Positions 13,111-25,925 of a stretch of DNA of 64,000 nucleotides are shown here, piece after piece. The DNA comes from Epinephelus fuscoguttatus (Eukaryota > Chordata > Actinopteri > Perciformes > Serranidae): contig NC_064772.1 in the NCBI RefSeq assembly GCF_011397635.1, positions 13,097,035 to 13,161,034 on the forward strand. The letters are read 5' to 3'. Within the stretch, counting starts at the first letter, position 1, and each line of letters opens with the position of its first letter. Both the position numbers and the translations under genes were made by a program. The notes beneath the pieces are model-generated. The model was not told where the DNA came from. It did not search any database and saw only the letters and a program-made list of their open reading frames with translations.

Positions 13111-16100
13111 TAATAAAATACAAGAAAAATAATTACCAGATATTGCCCTCCTATTAAATCATCTGAATTTTTGTTATATCTTGTTGGCCTTGTCTCTTTG
13201 TCCACAAACAGCATAGTGGGACACATGGGAAGCCCCGTCTGCTGAGTTGGGTGTGGTCCATCACTTCAGGGATGTCAGTTTGAGGTTGCTTCCAATGCAC
13301 CGCTGAGGAAGCCATCCCCCCACATAAAGAGCTCAGAGCAGGGAGCACCCAAACAAAGAGAGGACATGCATGTCACCCTCACATCCAGCCAGCAACCTCA
13401 GCCCAGCCCTTCAGAGCTAGAGAGCAGGTGGGCCAATTAGGGTCCCCAGGGTCCCCCCAACTAGATGCGAGCAAAGCCCTGTATAATTGGTTTCCTCATC
13501 TATGAATTATTAATCCTGGTCGCTCTTTGAGGTTTTTGACAGAGTAGGGTCGTGACAGTGCGCCCTCTGACACACAGACTCTCCTGTTTAACCCCCCAGT
13601 GCCATGTTAAAACTAGTCCTCAGAACAAAGTGAGGAGACTCAGATATGTCCAAGGGCTCTCACAACAACCAGCGATGGATTATCACTATCTTTGTTTGTT
13701 TTAGAAGAACATCTGCCATAATGGGCGCTTTGAAATGATGTAGCTTGAGTATGCAACCATTTAAAAGTCTAATGGAACATTATCTTACATCTTACATGTA
13801 CTATCATATTTTCAGATATAATCTGAGCAGGAAGTAATGCAGAAAGCAACATTTTACAGCAGCCCTTTTTAACAGCCTGTTCAAGGCTGGAATTTTGCAC
13901 CGTTATTACACTCTGATGTTCTGTATAAAATGTACAAACACAGGATGGGGGGACAGAGTTGACTCGCCTTTAAGCCAGCAGCAGAGGTAGTAACACAGCT
14001 GAATAAACATCTGTGTATGAAGTGTGAGCTGGCAGAACAGGAAGGGTGTGACATTTTGACAACATCTTATGCGTGCCACCCACCACCGGGATATTAAAAA
14101 AGCAGCTAGAAGCAGTTAGCAGCTAACTCAAAGAAGAAGAATAGCAACCAAAAATGTCCTGAAATTGGGTTGATAAAGAGGTTCGGGAGCTCCTTACCCT
14201 CTGAGCAGAGGACGAGATCAACTGCCATGTAACAGAGACAGTAAATAATTATTATTACAATGTTATTCCATTCCATTGTCACTGTTTAGAAAGTACTGCC
14301 GGACTGCTGAACTTGGGTATCAGCCGATGCCACAAAAAGTTTGACAGCTTTGTAAAACATGATGTCAGTGTTGAAATTAGCAACACTAGTGCCACCCCTC
14401 GAAACTAAAGATTTGCATACTACACATGTTGCATTTACTGGTCGGACTTCCCAATGTAAAATATCGCCACATTTCTGACATTTGGAACACCGTGTAGATA
14501 CCCGATCCAGCAATTTAAGCAGTGTCTGTATCGGACACTGGTATCAATACCGGAACAACTCTAGTTACACTGTGTGTCACACTAGCCATGGCTTTTGTGT
14601 TTCATGTCATGCCCATCATGCCTCTTTTGCTTCCCAAATACAGCATGCTATCAAAAATTACACACTGGGGCAGCATTATACAGGTGTTGCTTGGTTCTGT
14701 GTAAAAATGCAGAGTTGGCGTAATGAAGGGTCTTCATTGCGACAGTATTGCGGGATCTCTGCGTAAAATGGGCTGGTGTAATCCAATAGTTTGATTTGAT
14801 GGGATTGGCAGTGAGGGATGCATTAGTCCAAAATCTGGATGCGTTTTTATAATACCTGTCGGCGCAAAATATAACGACCTCTAACAATTATTTTCATTAT
14901 CGATAGGTCTGACATGTCAAAGACTGACCATCACAACTACCAAAAGTCTGACACCTTAAGATACCCAATTTAAAAAAGTCCTCTCATTTGACAAGTTAGA
15001 GCCAGAGAATGTTTTCTTTCTGAAAAAACAAAAAAGAAAGACTGATTGATTATTTTTCTATTGAGCAACAAGCCCATTAACTGACAAACTGTTTCAACTC
15101 TAAATAGTTTTGTGACTGTTTTTCATTCTTTTTTTTCACTGAGACTTAAATGCATGCTATTGTTCATTAGTATGCTAAAGATCAAATGATAACAATCCAA
15201 ATATTTTTGGCAGACCAACATATTAATAGAGCCGAGGCCTTGCTGTTATTGGTGGCAGTGTTGTCAGTTCCCTGGCCGCTCTCCCTCTCGGTCTCACACC
15301 AGGTGTTAGCCTGTAAATATTTCATGAGGCCTCTGTGCTGTGCTACTGGCGCACAAAGGCCGTTTTCAGCGCCTCGGACAGCAGAGGCTCTCTGGAAACA
15401 GAGGCCTATCAGTTCGGCTTGGGACGCAAACAATTTTCAGCACTGCTAAAATTAAATTAGGGGAAGGGGCATACCAGAGAGCAGCTCGGCTGCATTGCTT
15501 GACACGGCAAGACTTCTTTACTCCTCACATCAGGCATTCCACAGCAAAATGAAAAAGGGGAGAGAGGGACAAAAATGCATGAAACAATGAGCTGTCTGTG
15601 TGAGTTTCCAGTGAAACAGCCGAAAAGACATGTACATGAGACATGAAGTGTTAGTAAGGGGGCCAAGTTGACTTCTGAGCATATAGAGACAAATGGACAC
15701 ATACATGATAGCACCACAAAGAGCTCTGTATGATAGAGAGAACGTCCACATTCATATACTCAGATTCACAGGCAAACACGTCATTCTCTGAACATAGACA
15801 ACCTTTGCACCCTTGCACTTAACATCCCATCCTCTTAGAAGAGAGCATCTTCTACTGGACTTTAACAGCTAGCCTTTGATCTGAGACTGCATCCAAAATT
15901 TGCAGTTTCTAAACTGCCAATGGGAGGAAAAATGTCAATGTTGTTCCACTTATTGCGAGTTGTTTTAATTGCAAAAGAGTGTGAAATGTCTTCATGTCAT
16001 TTACTACAAAAAATGCAAAGCTAAGATAAAGACTGATACAAGTGCAAGAATGACTTGTTAAATAACTTGATAAGATAAAATCAAGTGTAGTATTGAGCCA

Positions 16101-17374
16101 CCTGCAGCTGCACGAGGCACTCTCTGTGCAAGAGCTGGGACACCCAGAGGTCAGCATGCCAAGCACTCCTGTGTCTCCAGTTCCACGCTGCACTCCTGAA
16201 TGAATTCTGGCTATTAATACACGGGATGTCAGGGATGCCTTTCCTGGAGGACTCCAGAGAGCAACAGTGGAAAGCGAGGAAGACAAGCTCATTAAAAGGA
16301 AGGGTGACTGGGTTTGGGCGATATGACGGTATATAACAGTTGAAATGTGTCCACCGGTGGGGCAGTTGTTTTGTTTTTTTCATTTGCATGGAAGTTCCAA
16401 ATAAAAGAGGAAAATAATTATTAAAAAAATAATAAATGTGATTACGGATGGTATGGTTATTTCAAACCATTTCTCAATTGAATTTACAGAACATTTACTG
16501 TATCATGATACGAACCTTTGCCATGATATACAGTGATAGAAATTTTTGGCCATATCACAAAGGCACAGACACACCAAACACAACACCAACGAACTGGCAG
16601 CAATGAAGGCCAACTGTTGCATTGCCAAAGAGTTGCACTTGAACACACCTCAAAGAATACAGCCAACAGCAACATAGCACACACATTCTGCGTTCTCCAT
16701 AGCAGCAGGGGGCAGTAGTCTGCATTCATCATTCAAAAATGGAAACCAGAAGATGGACAGTATGGAATCAAGATGCTAGTTAGCCTGTCAGCCAGAGTTG
16801 GATATTAACTTTTTTGTCCACCTGTCACGATGGCTGGTTGATTCCAAAACTCACCAGCCACTCAATAGATAGCCATTGTTTTTTTGGCTGGTGAGTGAAG
16901 CAAATCTACTGGCCACTTGTATATTCTACCAGTATTTTGCTGGTTTCTGGTGCCAATTTCCAGCCCTGCTGTCAACATTAACGACAAAACCCAATGTTAA
17001 AATTAAAAAGAGCAAAGGATATTTACCGCACACTAATCAACAATAACACAAACGATTATGAAGCATTTCTGCTTAAGAGCTTACCTAACAAGTTTGTTTC
17101 CATCTCTCACACTCTTGGCCTTGGTCATTTGTGTGCTTTCCTCACTTCTGTTTCTTTTCTCTTGCACTGAGCTGAGCTACCAATCAGTGTCACCAATGGG
17201 CTCCACTGTCTCTGACGCTGATTAAACATGCTGAACCAGATGAAAACAGCGGACAAGGGCCAACTAGTTCCAATGTTGTGGGACACACCATTGCGGAAGA
17301 CACTGTCTTGCAGCCAGAGGGTTACTAGCGTGATGCCTAAATAGCTGCCAGTTTGCCATATGATTAGAAACTAA

Positions 17375-17610
17375 TGGGGCATTGCGGCGGCCTAGTAGTT
17401 AGGATGTGTACTATATAAAGCAATCCCAAAGTCCCCAGTATGATTTCGGACAGGGTCTTTGTTGCATATCACCCCCTTTTCCCTAGATGGGTAACATGGC
17501 GAGAGGGATAAGGGGGTGTTGCATATCACCCCCTTATCCCTCTCGCCATGTTACCCATCTAGCTCTACTGTCACTATCAATAAAAAAGACAAAGATTTAT
17601 ATTAAAAAAG
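17375..17610 (+). mobile_element. tRNA-derived SINE remnant interrupted by an inverted duplication
   Basis: The block opens with GCGGCCTAGTAGTTAGGATG, a decayed tRNA-like head with an A-box-like segment. It passes a degraded B-box region, then GTCTTTGTTGCATATCACCC, and ends in CTATCAATAAAAAAGAC. This order matches a teleost tRNA-derived SINE whose tail normally reads through CCTTTGTTGCATGTC and CTATCAATAAAG. The middle contains a near-perfect hairpin, reported separately. Confidence 0.6.
17483..17562. repeat. Perfect 36-bp inverted repeat with 8-nt loop
   Basis: Positions 17483-17518 are the exact reverse complement of 17527-17562, separated by 8 bases. The words GTTGCATATCACCCCCTT are also directly repeated at 17461 and 17518, so the structure is a copy of the SINE tail inserted in reverse next to the original. 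Confidence 0.9.
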
Positions 17611-20204
17611 AAAGAATAAATTCCATCTTTGCCTTGTCGATCCTACAAGTCAAATGCCTACAAAACAAAAATAAAACTGACCTGATTGCTCCAGGCGCAG
17701 TACAGATCGCAGATCAGGCTCCAGTTGTTGTTAAGCATACAGTCGAGAACTTTCAGATGAGCCATTTTACGTTTTACTGACAATACCCAAGCTGCCCAGA
17801 CACTGGCCCCTCAGCTGTGTGTACTGAACCCTGCTGTTTCCAGCGGCACCCTGCTGGCTGCAACGCTCCTCGATGCCACCTTGACGGAGAGGAGGGTGCA
17901 AGGAGGCGGGAGGGAATCACCAGCAGAAGGCGAAGGGTGCATCTCCGTGCCCATCTGCAAACCCAGCAGGCATCCTATCCGCCGTGGCCAACGCCACCTC
18001 CGCGCTTCATTAGCAATATGTTAATGAGTCATGCCAAAAACTCAGGGGATTATTATAGATGTGTCTGAGAGAGGGACGCAGCAGGAAGGAGTTATCAGCA
18101 GTCCGGAGCAAAGAAGTCCACCTGAGTATCGCCGTGCAGGAGAGGCATCACCATGGTTACGTAGCAGAATGCAGGCTGACCGGTGGAGGAGAAGCCTAAA
18201 AGACGACGAAGCAGGCTGCACTTTTTCTTGTCATCAGCCACTGCATTTTGGTAACCCTCCCTCTTTTTGACTCTCTTCCTGTGATGGTGTCTCTTCCCAG
18301 CTGGCTGTGCCTCCCTGTGCTCGTCTCCGCAGTCGTACCAGGCTGAGGCAGCCTGAGAATCAGAGCAACAGAGGCTCTCTCTAATTCATCAAACGTCAGG
18401 CCGCAATGCAGGACACGACCAGGGACAAAATCATTTCCTTCTCTTCTCTCTGGCCACAGCTAAGGAAAGGTCTCTGTCATTGACTCAGCGTGCACCTTCC
18501 CCTGCTGTCTCTCATTAAAGTGAAAATACACCTAAGGCTCATAACACCTCAAGAGGGTTTAAGTTGTCTGTGTGATCCTGTTAAAACCCACAGAGAAGAT
18601 GACTATGCAACCTTTGCAAACCTGACTGATTCTGCACTTTGCCAGCAATGCGGGACTCTATCCCGCCTGAGTTATTCATTTCATTACTCTGCAAAAAAAA
18701 AAAAAAAACTACTTTGCAGGGGGTAGACTCCCTGACAAAAGGCAAGAGGAGTGCCGCAGCCCCCACCACCACTGCAAAGCAAAAACTCAAGTCGGCTCTC
18801 TTAAGCAAATTAACTTAAGTTAAAGACTTCCTGTCACTGTGGGATGTCAAAGAAATCGTGCTTTTGAGGGAGGAAAATATGCCGGAAATGCACGAAGAGA
18901 GAATTAAGAAAACTACTGGATGCCAGTAAATAGTTGTCTGGGGTTGTTTATGTTCCTTCCACCCTTTGATGCTGTATGACGTCCAGATGGTTGTGATTGT
19001 GACATTAGCTGTGAGTCGGCTTCATCAGTGAGATACTCTAAAGCTCACTTCAAATGAAAAACGCCACAACCACTTAGGAGCAAGGAGAAGCCTGAGGTGG
19101 GGTTTAAGATATTCATACATTTTTAATAATCCTTTAGAATTAAGTGTCGACCCAGTCTCAGACTTTTTTTTTCTCTTTTCCTCATTTACACGGCCCCCAG
19201 GATAACAACTGACCACAAAAGCTCAATATCTATTGTGGAAGAGGAAGTCTAAAACACAAGACACCACTGTGACAACTTTGGTAATTGCACAGGTGCAGCA
19301 ACATGCTTTCATTCAGAGATAGATATATCACAAACACAAGGGTAAAGACAACTTGAGTGATAATAGAGACACAAGACTGTGTGTTAGGTCATGAGGCTAC
19401 ACACACAGTCTGGTCAGAAAGGTCAGCCAAGTCCCACAGGCCACACTCAGTGACCAGACATGGCAACCCTGGGCCCCACTACACACCATCAACAGACCAG
19501 TTGGAGAGGTGATCACTCACTGCTCTCCTCTGTTTGCCCCCCATAACTCTTAACCCGCCTAGCGTTCACAATGATCAACACACAACCTCTTTGCTTTGCT
19601 TAACTTGGGAGGCCAGACCCCCAGTGCAAATGATTCACTGGAAGAAGATGCTTATTATCAAACCAAAAATAAAAAATGAGGCAAACTCAGCAGAACAAAC
19701 CAAAAACTTGTTTTTGCTTTCATCACATAGGGGGTAAAACATGTAAGACACAACCAAAACAAATTCTCTGCGATCCAAGACTAAAATTAAAATGTGATGC
19801 CAGCCCAAACCGCCCAGCTGTCTCCAGATTGCCAGCTTCCTCTTGGCATAATGAAACACATCAGAGTCCCTGTTTTCCATCTTACACTTAAAACAAAACA
19901 TTGCACATGCGTAAGAAGTCAAAGGGATTAATACAAGCAAATCTTCTTCACAAAATTATCTAGGTCAGGCGAATCTAACAAGTCGCCTTAATGCAGGGAA
20001 ACGTTCCAAAATAATAAACTACCTTTTGAATTAGATGGAAAAGCTTACAAAAATGTTTCGAGTAAATCTTTTAGATATTAACAATGCAGGCATGGATGGA
20101 TCACTGAACAGGCCTACCAGGCACAAGCCCAGGGGCTCAAAATGTCAGGACTCACCCTTGGCCTTCACCTGCAAAATGCCACTCAAATTAACATGTACTG
20201 ACCA

Positions 20205-20840
20205 GGAAGAGACTCAAAAAAACGACCACAAGGAGATGCAAAGGAACTGCATAGAGACACAAAAAACTACTAAGGGGGCAAAACAACCAGAAAGAGACAC
20301 AAAATAACCTCAAAGAGACACCATTACCTTAAAGAGACACAAAACAGCCACAGAGACATAAAATTACCTCAGAGACACTAAGCAACTATAAAGAGACACA
20401 GAATTACCCCAGAGAGACCAAAGCAACCAGGAAGAGACTAAAAATGACATAAAAGACACAAAAAGACCACAAGGAGATGCAAAAAAACTGCCAAGAGACA
20501 CAAAATTACCTCAAAGAGACAGAAAACTACCTCAAGGAGACACAATCACCTCAAAGAGACATACAGCAACCACAAAATGACACAAAATTACCTCAAAGAG
20601 ATGCAAAATAACCTCAGAGAGACACGAAACAACCACAAAAAGACACAAGATTACCTCAAATAGACATAAAATTAACTCAACTAGACACAATATTACCTCA
20701 CAGATGAAAAAACAACTACAAAAAGACACAAAAGTACCTCAAAGAGACACAAAACAGATTTAGAGAGACACAAAACAACTAAAAAGAGACACAAAACCAA
20801 AAAAGATGCATAACAACTACAAAAAAGAGAGGCAAAATCA
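20205..20840. repeat. Minisatellite, about 21-bp period, core AGAGACACAAAA
   Basis: About 30 imperfect tandem units carry the core AGAGACACAAAA followed by alternating ATTACCTCAA- or CAACCACAA-type tails. The unit length is a multiple of three, so long artificial open frames appear on the minus strand with a repeated hydrophobic pattern. They are not genes. The same unit occurs in the opposite orientation at 45890-46135. Confidence 0.85.
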
Positions 20841-23800
20841 TTACAAAGCCTGTGTACTGCTCCAATGTACGAGAGGTGGTGGGTCCTTTTGCATATCTCT
20901 GCCCAGGGACCCATTGTCCCATAATCCGCCCATGGATGCAGTGGAAGAGGACTTGCATCTTTATTAAAGATAAAAAAAAAGCTACAGTTTGTTTTGGAAT
21001 AATTGCAAATCTAATATCGTACAACTGTCAGTGAACAACATCTCAGCAGCAAACCGCTGTGACATCATGCAGCAACACGTGTATGAGCTGCAATTCCCCC
21101 CCACCCCCCAATCAAAAGCCAGCAGCAGGAGGACAGCAAAGAGTAAAAGCATGTGCCCTACCCCCACACTGAAGCTAATATAATCCAATCAATTGTGAGT
21201 TATGGATCTTGTGGCGCTCTCTGGATACACACACACACACACACACACAGTCCCAAACCCTTCCTGGTGTTCAAAACAACAGGGAGTGCATGCATGCTTT
21301 AAGGATGCTGAGGTCATTTCACTGACAGAAAATAGACGTGGACGTCAGGAATATAACTTCATGACAGTCATGTGGGGACCTGAGGCTTACTGAGATGGTT
21401 GACAGATGAGTTATTAAATATAGATGAAAGAGAGTTATTACTTTTTAGTCAGCAGTTTTTTCCACTGCAGTCTCGTCCAATTTATTAAGACTGCAGGTGG
21501 AGTTTAGTGTCCATCAGCCGTTGATGGGGTCCAACCTGCGATTTTTAGAACTTGAACGAAAGATCACTACTGAGTAATCTGCTGATTAATTCCTCTTTGA
21601 ATAATTGTTTAGTCTATAAAAATTCAAAAATGGTATGTCTTTAAATAGCTTGTTGTGTCCAACTAACAGTCCAAAATTCAAAGACATTAAATTGTTTTGG
21701 AAAATCACTGTTTCATTGTTTCATTTCGTCTCGTTAGGTCTGAAAATATTACATTTCTAACCCCCAGATCTGTCTAAAATAATGTTTTCAATATTTGCCC
21801 ATTTTAACTGACAGCATGTTGGCCTTTTTTTATATGACATAAACCAGTGGTTTCTCTAGCAATAACTGCTAGCCTACAATTAGGCCGTTGCGGTCAATTT
21901 GGGGGAATTATATTTACTGTCACAGACGACTTGTTCAGTCTTGAGCTCCAGAAGCTTCCCCAGCCAATCAGAGAGCCCCCCAGAGCCAGAGTGGCTCTGC
22001 CATTTGGTGGCTTCTCTGTCATCCATTCATGAAATCATTCCTTCATCAGGGCGCCCTTGTTCATTTCCACTGCTGACGCTGACAGGAAATAATGTGGTTT
22101 CCTGCCAAGACCTCAAAAGCCCACACTAATACAAGCGCGTTAAGATATGTCCTGATAACACCCTGTTACATAAGAGTCGATTAAAAACAAATACCGCTCA
22201 TACACACGTGGTTATATGCGGTTTTACATACAAAACAAAAAAGTAAAAGTGCCGCCAAGAGTCATAGGAAAAAATTTCTTACTGGAAATGGATGAAAGAC
22301 ACTTAAATCTCAGTGTACTTGCACTGTCATGTGAAATCTATGGTCTGTCTTGTGTGAAAAAGCTTCATGGCGGCAGTCTACTCTATACATCTATTATCTA
22401 CCACCAGCTACACAGTGCATTGCATAATTCTGTGGTTTATAGAGCCTACGGTGTAAAATATGACACTGCCTTAAGAAATGAGCTCCGCAGATAAAGTGAG
22501 CTCTAAATGCTCTTCACACACACGCTCCTGACTAGTGTATGTCATGTCTTGGAGCCAGCGATAGAGCCAGATAGGGGGGCGAGTGTTTTGACGGAGATGC
22601 CTTGGGCATGTGTAATGGATAGCGTCTCAGCCTCACTGAGCATTAGACTGGTTCTGTTCTGCCTGTCTGCCTGCATCTGCAACCCTCCCCCTAACAAACT
22701 CTCACCATCTTCTTCCTGCCCTTCCTTTGTCTTACAGACGGACGGGGGGCATCTTGGCAGGAGAGACTGATATTGAGCCAATTGGCACGACATGAAAAAT
22801 AATTATTACAGATAAAGCAAGGTAGCAAAAAAAGGTACTGGTGGGTAACGGTACAAATTCTAGGTACCAAAACTAATACAGGTTCAAAGGTGAACCCAAC
22901 CCAACTGAAAAGGGGGGTATTTCTTCCCATTGGTAAACTTTTATCTGCTTTGTGACCCCTGCCTTCTTCCTGCTCCCTCCCTTCCTCCCTCCATCCATCA
23001 ATCATCCATCCATGCCTGTGGTCAGCAGAATAATGGCATCTAGTGTGACTGTGCGGGCTTTTAGCACACTGAAGGATGACATGAAGAGGAGCCATGCTGA
23101 GCACAAACGTCATCTCTCCACAAGAGGTAAAAAGATAAGGGGGCCGCCCAGCACATGCACACATACTTTGGATGACCTTGAGTGCGACGCAGCACGCGCA
23201 CAGATTTCCCTTTTTATCTCTTCCAGGAAAAAATAGCGACAATAGCTGGGGAAGTTTGTTTCCGATAAGGAGACGCCAAAATAAACATGCCAGTTGCATT
23301 ATGATGATGGTGACCGCAAGACGGATCTGGTGTTTCCAAACTGCGGGGAAACCCTTCAGAGAGCGTGCTCCTGGTTATTCCCAGGACACTTTCTCTCTGT
23401 GAGCGTATGAGCTAAGACAGAAGCCGGTTCATGTCCAGGTCAGTGTCTTGTTTGCTCAATGGGAAAGAACCCTGATGTGCTGCATGAGACACATTTGCTT
23501 TTCAAATGAATGCAAATCAAAATCGTTTTGCCGCTACTTTGATTGATGAACTGCCACAGCTCTAAACACTGATAAAAGCGTGGGGCATTTCCTTTAGGAG
23601 ACACTGTAATCTCCTCTCTCTTTTCTTTTTTCCTTGCAATGTCTAAAATAAACCCATCAGACTTTCAAAAAAGTGAGATCATAGGGAGTTTAATTAGGGC
23701 CGGGATGTGACACTGGAAATGTAAGTTGTTACCATCTGGGTATGTATGTGGAAAAGAGAGTCTTCCTAGTTTCCACAGAGAAAAAACAGCCTCTCACATG

Positions 23801-25479
23801 GCTAAAACTGACCACTGTCGCATTCCCAGACCCCTAAAATGACACTGTCCTGACCAACAGCCACATATCCACTGCTTGTAACAGCACTGAGGAGAAAACG
23901 AACGCCGATTCCGGTACAGTGATTTCATTTTTCCCTCACCAGCATTCATCTTTCCACGGGTTAAATATAGCATCACTAAAAACACGCGGGAATAGAGGAC
24001 GGGTGAAAGACAAGCATGTGGACGGGGGAGAGGGAAAAAAGAGCAGGGGTTTATGGAGTTGGGAGGGGCTATATTTAGAGCAAAGTGGAGAGCATCACCA
24101 GCACTCGCAGCACCACCATTGGTCTCATCCGCCCCGACATGAATGAGGGATGTGATCAATACATGGAGAGAGAGCCCGACCATTGTGTTTGTTTTGCTTT
24201 ATTGCTCCACTTTCCTTTATACACCACTCTTATTTTCTATATGCCTTGGCAACAAAAATTAATATTACTTTTTGCTAACTAAAATTGAAAATGTAAAACT
24301 GATGTTGAGTGAAAAGAGAGGGATAGACAGAAAGATAACCAGCAAAAGTAAAGTATCAAATGCTTGTACAGGCATACACTGACTACCATTTAGAGCTACA
24401 ACCAATGACTTTTTTTCTAATCAATTCATCTCCTCATTATTTTTTTGTTTGATGAATCTATGAATGGTTTGGTCTATAAAATTGTCTTCTTTTTTTTTGA
24501 CCAACTGTCAAAAATCTGAAGATATCCAGTTTACATTCATAGAAAATCGAGAAAGCCCTCACATTGGAGCTGTAAATTAGATCAATTTGCCACTTATACT
24601 AACAAAAAATGAATTAAATGATTGATCATTGATCAAAATAAGCTGTCAGGTCTTTTTTTTCTTTTCAATTTACCAATGGACTACTCGTTTCAGCTTCCAT
24701 TACGTCACAATAGCTAACATGCCATTGTAATAGTAAACACAACAGCGGCAGAGAGATCTCACTGGAGGAGCAGGTGCTTTATGATATTCAAAATATAAAT
24801 GTCCAAACATGGCAGCCATAAAGTCAACCCCTAAGCTAACTAGAATTGTTTTAATACCGATACCAGTATCAGAAATGCTTTACATTATATAGTTTCACAC
24901 CCAGAGAAAAAAGCAGTTTTCCTAGAAATCATTTCTTTGCCACTTTAAAATAGTAGCCTACACAAAGAGTTAGCCACTTGCCGCTACTGTTTCAGAACAG
25001 CGAAGAAAGACTGATTTCTGATAAACACTGTAACGTTAGCTGTTAGCAAAATCGCAGCAATATGGCAAATATTTTACACTGGAAAGTCCCTTCTGTTTAT
25101 GGGGTACCTGAGCCATAGCATACAATGATAGTAGTCATTTCAAACACATACAGGTTTGTTTTTTTTTAAGTAGCCTAATGGTATGGGACCGGAAACCTGG
25201 AATCGGCCGATACACAAGTTAAAGTGACAGAGTCAGATTTAGGAAGGAAAAAATGGTATTGGAAAATTTCTAGAGCTAGCTAGACAGGAAACAATTAGGC
25301 TAGTCAATCACTTGACTGACAGAAAAATAATCAGCAGCTATTTTGATAGTCGTTCAAGTAATTTTTCTATCAAAAATGCCATATGATTCCCAGTTTCAGC
25401 TTGGACTTTACATAAATTTTCATCATTTCGCATAGTTTCTAACAACAAAAAAGACACTTTGTCGTCTTCCTCTACAAAA

Positions 25480-25925
25480 GTGTTTCTTAAATGGGGGTGC
25501 TCATACCCCAAGGGGTACTTTGGAGTACTGCAGGGGGTATGTGAGGTTTTTTTTTTAAATGTTAATTTAAATATCAGTCATACATGATTCCTAAAATAAT
25601 GATATCACTAAAATGGAAGTGCAATTTATCAAAAATATGCAGTTTAATGAAACTACAAAGCCATCTTGGCTTTGCCGTATAATAATAAAATAAATGTTTT
25701 GCCATGAATTTAGTGATGGCTTCTAACAATTTTTAGTCACAAGGTTGTTTCGTAGATCAGACGCTAATGGCGCAGCTCTGTATCGTACCTCTTCTACACG
25801 CTTTTTTTCCTACCAAAAATGTTTTGCGCCGGTCAGGAGGTACTTGGCTTAAAAAAACATTTCAAACGGGTACATCACTGAAAAAAAGTTTGAGTGCCAC
25901 TGCTCTAGGATGTTTAGTGCTGAGC
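25480..25925. mobile_element. Non-autonomous repeat rich in GGGGTAC words
   Basis: The left end has GTTTCTTAAATGGGGGTGCT and the right end has AAAAAAAGTTTGAGTGCCAC. Read in reverse, the right end gives GTGGCACTCAAACTTTTTTT, which is partly inverted relative to the left. The interior has CCAAGGGGTACTTTGGAGTA and GGAGGTACTTGGCTTAAAAA. This matches a common teleost element beginning 'CAGTGGTTCTCAAAC'. There is no transposase frame. Confidence 0.55.

Noticed and set aside
15909-16292. 127-codon open frame on the minus strand
   Set aside because: Serine/leucine-rich with no known domain; the flanks are repeat remnants.
20532-20914. Repeated hydrophobic open frames on the minus strand
   Set aside because: They are translations of the 21-bp minisatellite, with a pattern such as LFEVILCL recurring every seven residues.
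22691-23299. 202-codon open frame on the minus strand
   Set aside because: Low-complexity, Cys/Leu-rich translation without a domain. It crosses simple CT-rich sequence, has no partner exons and overlaps open frames on the other strand.
23794-24183. 129-codon open frame on the minus strand
   Set aside because: No domain, no splice-linked neighbours and no relation to the expected arhgap21 exons.
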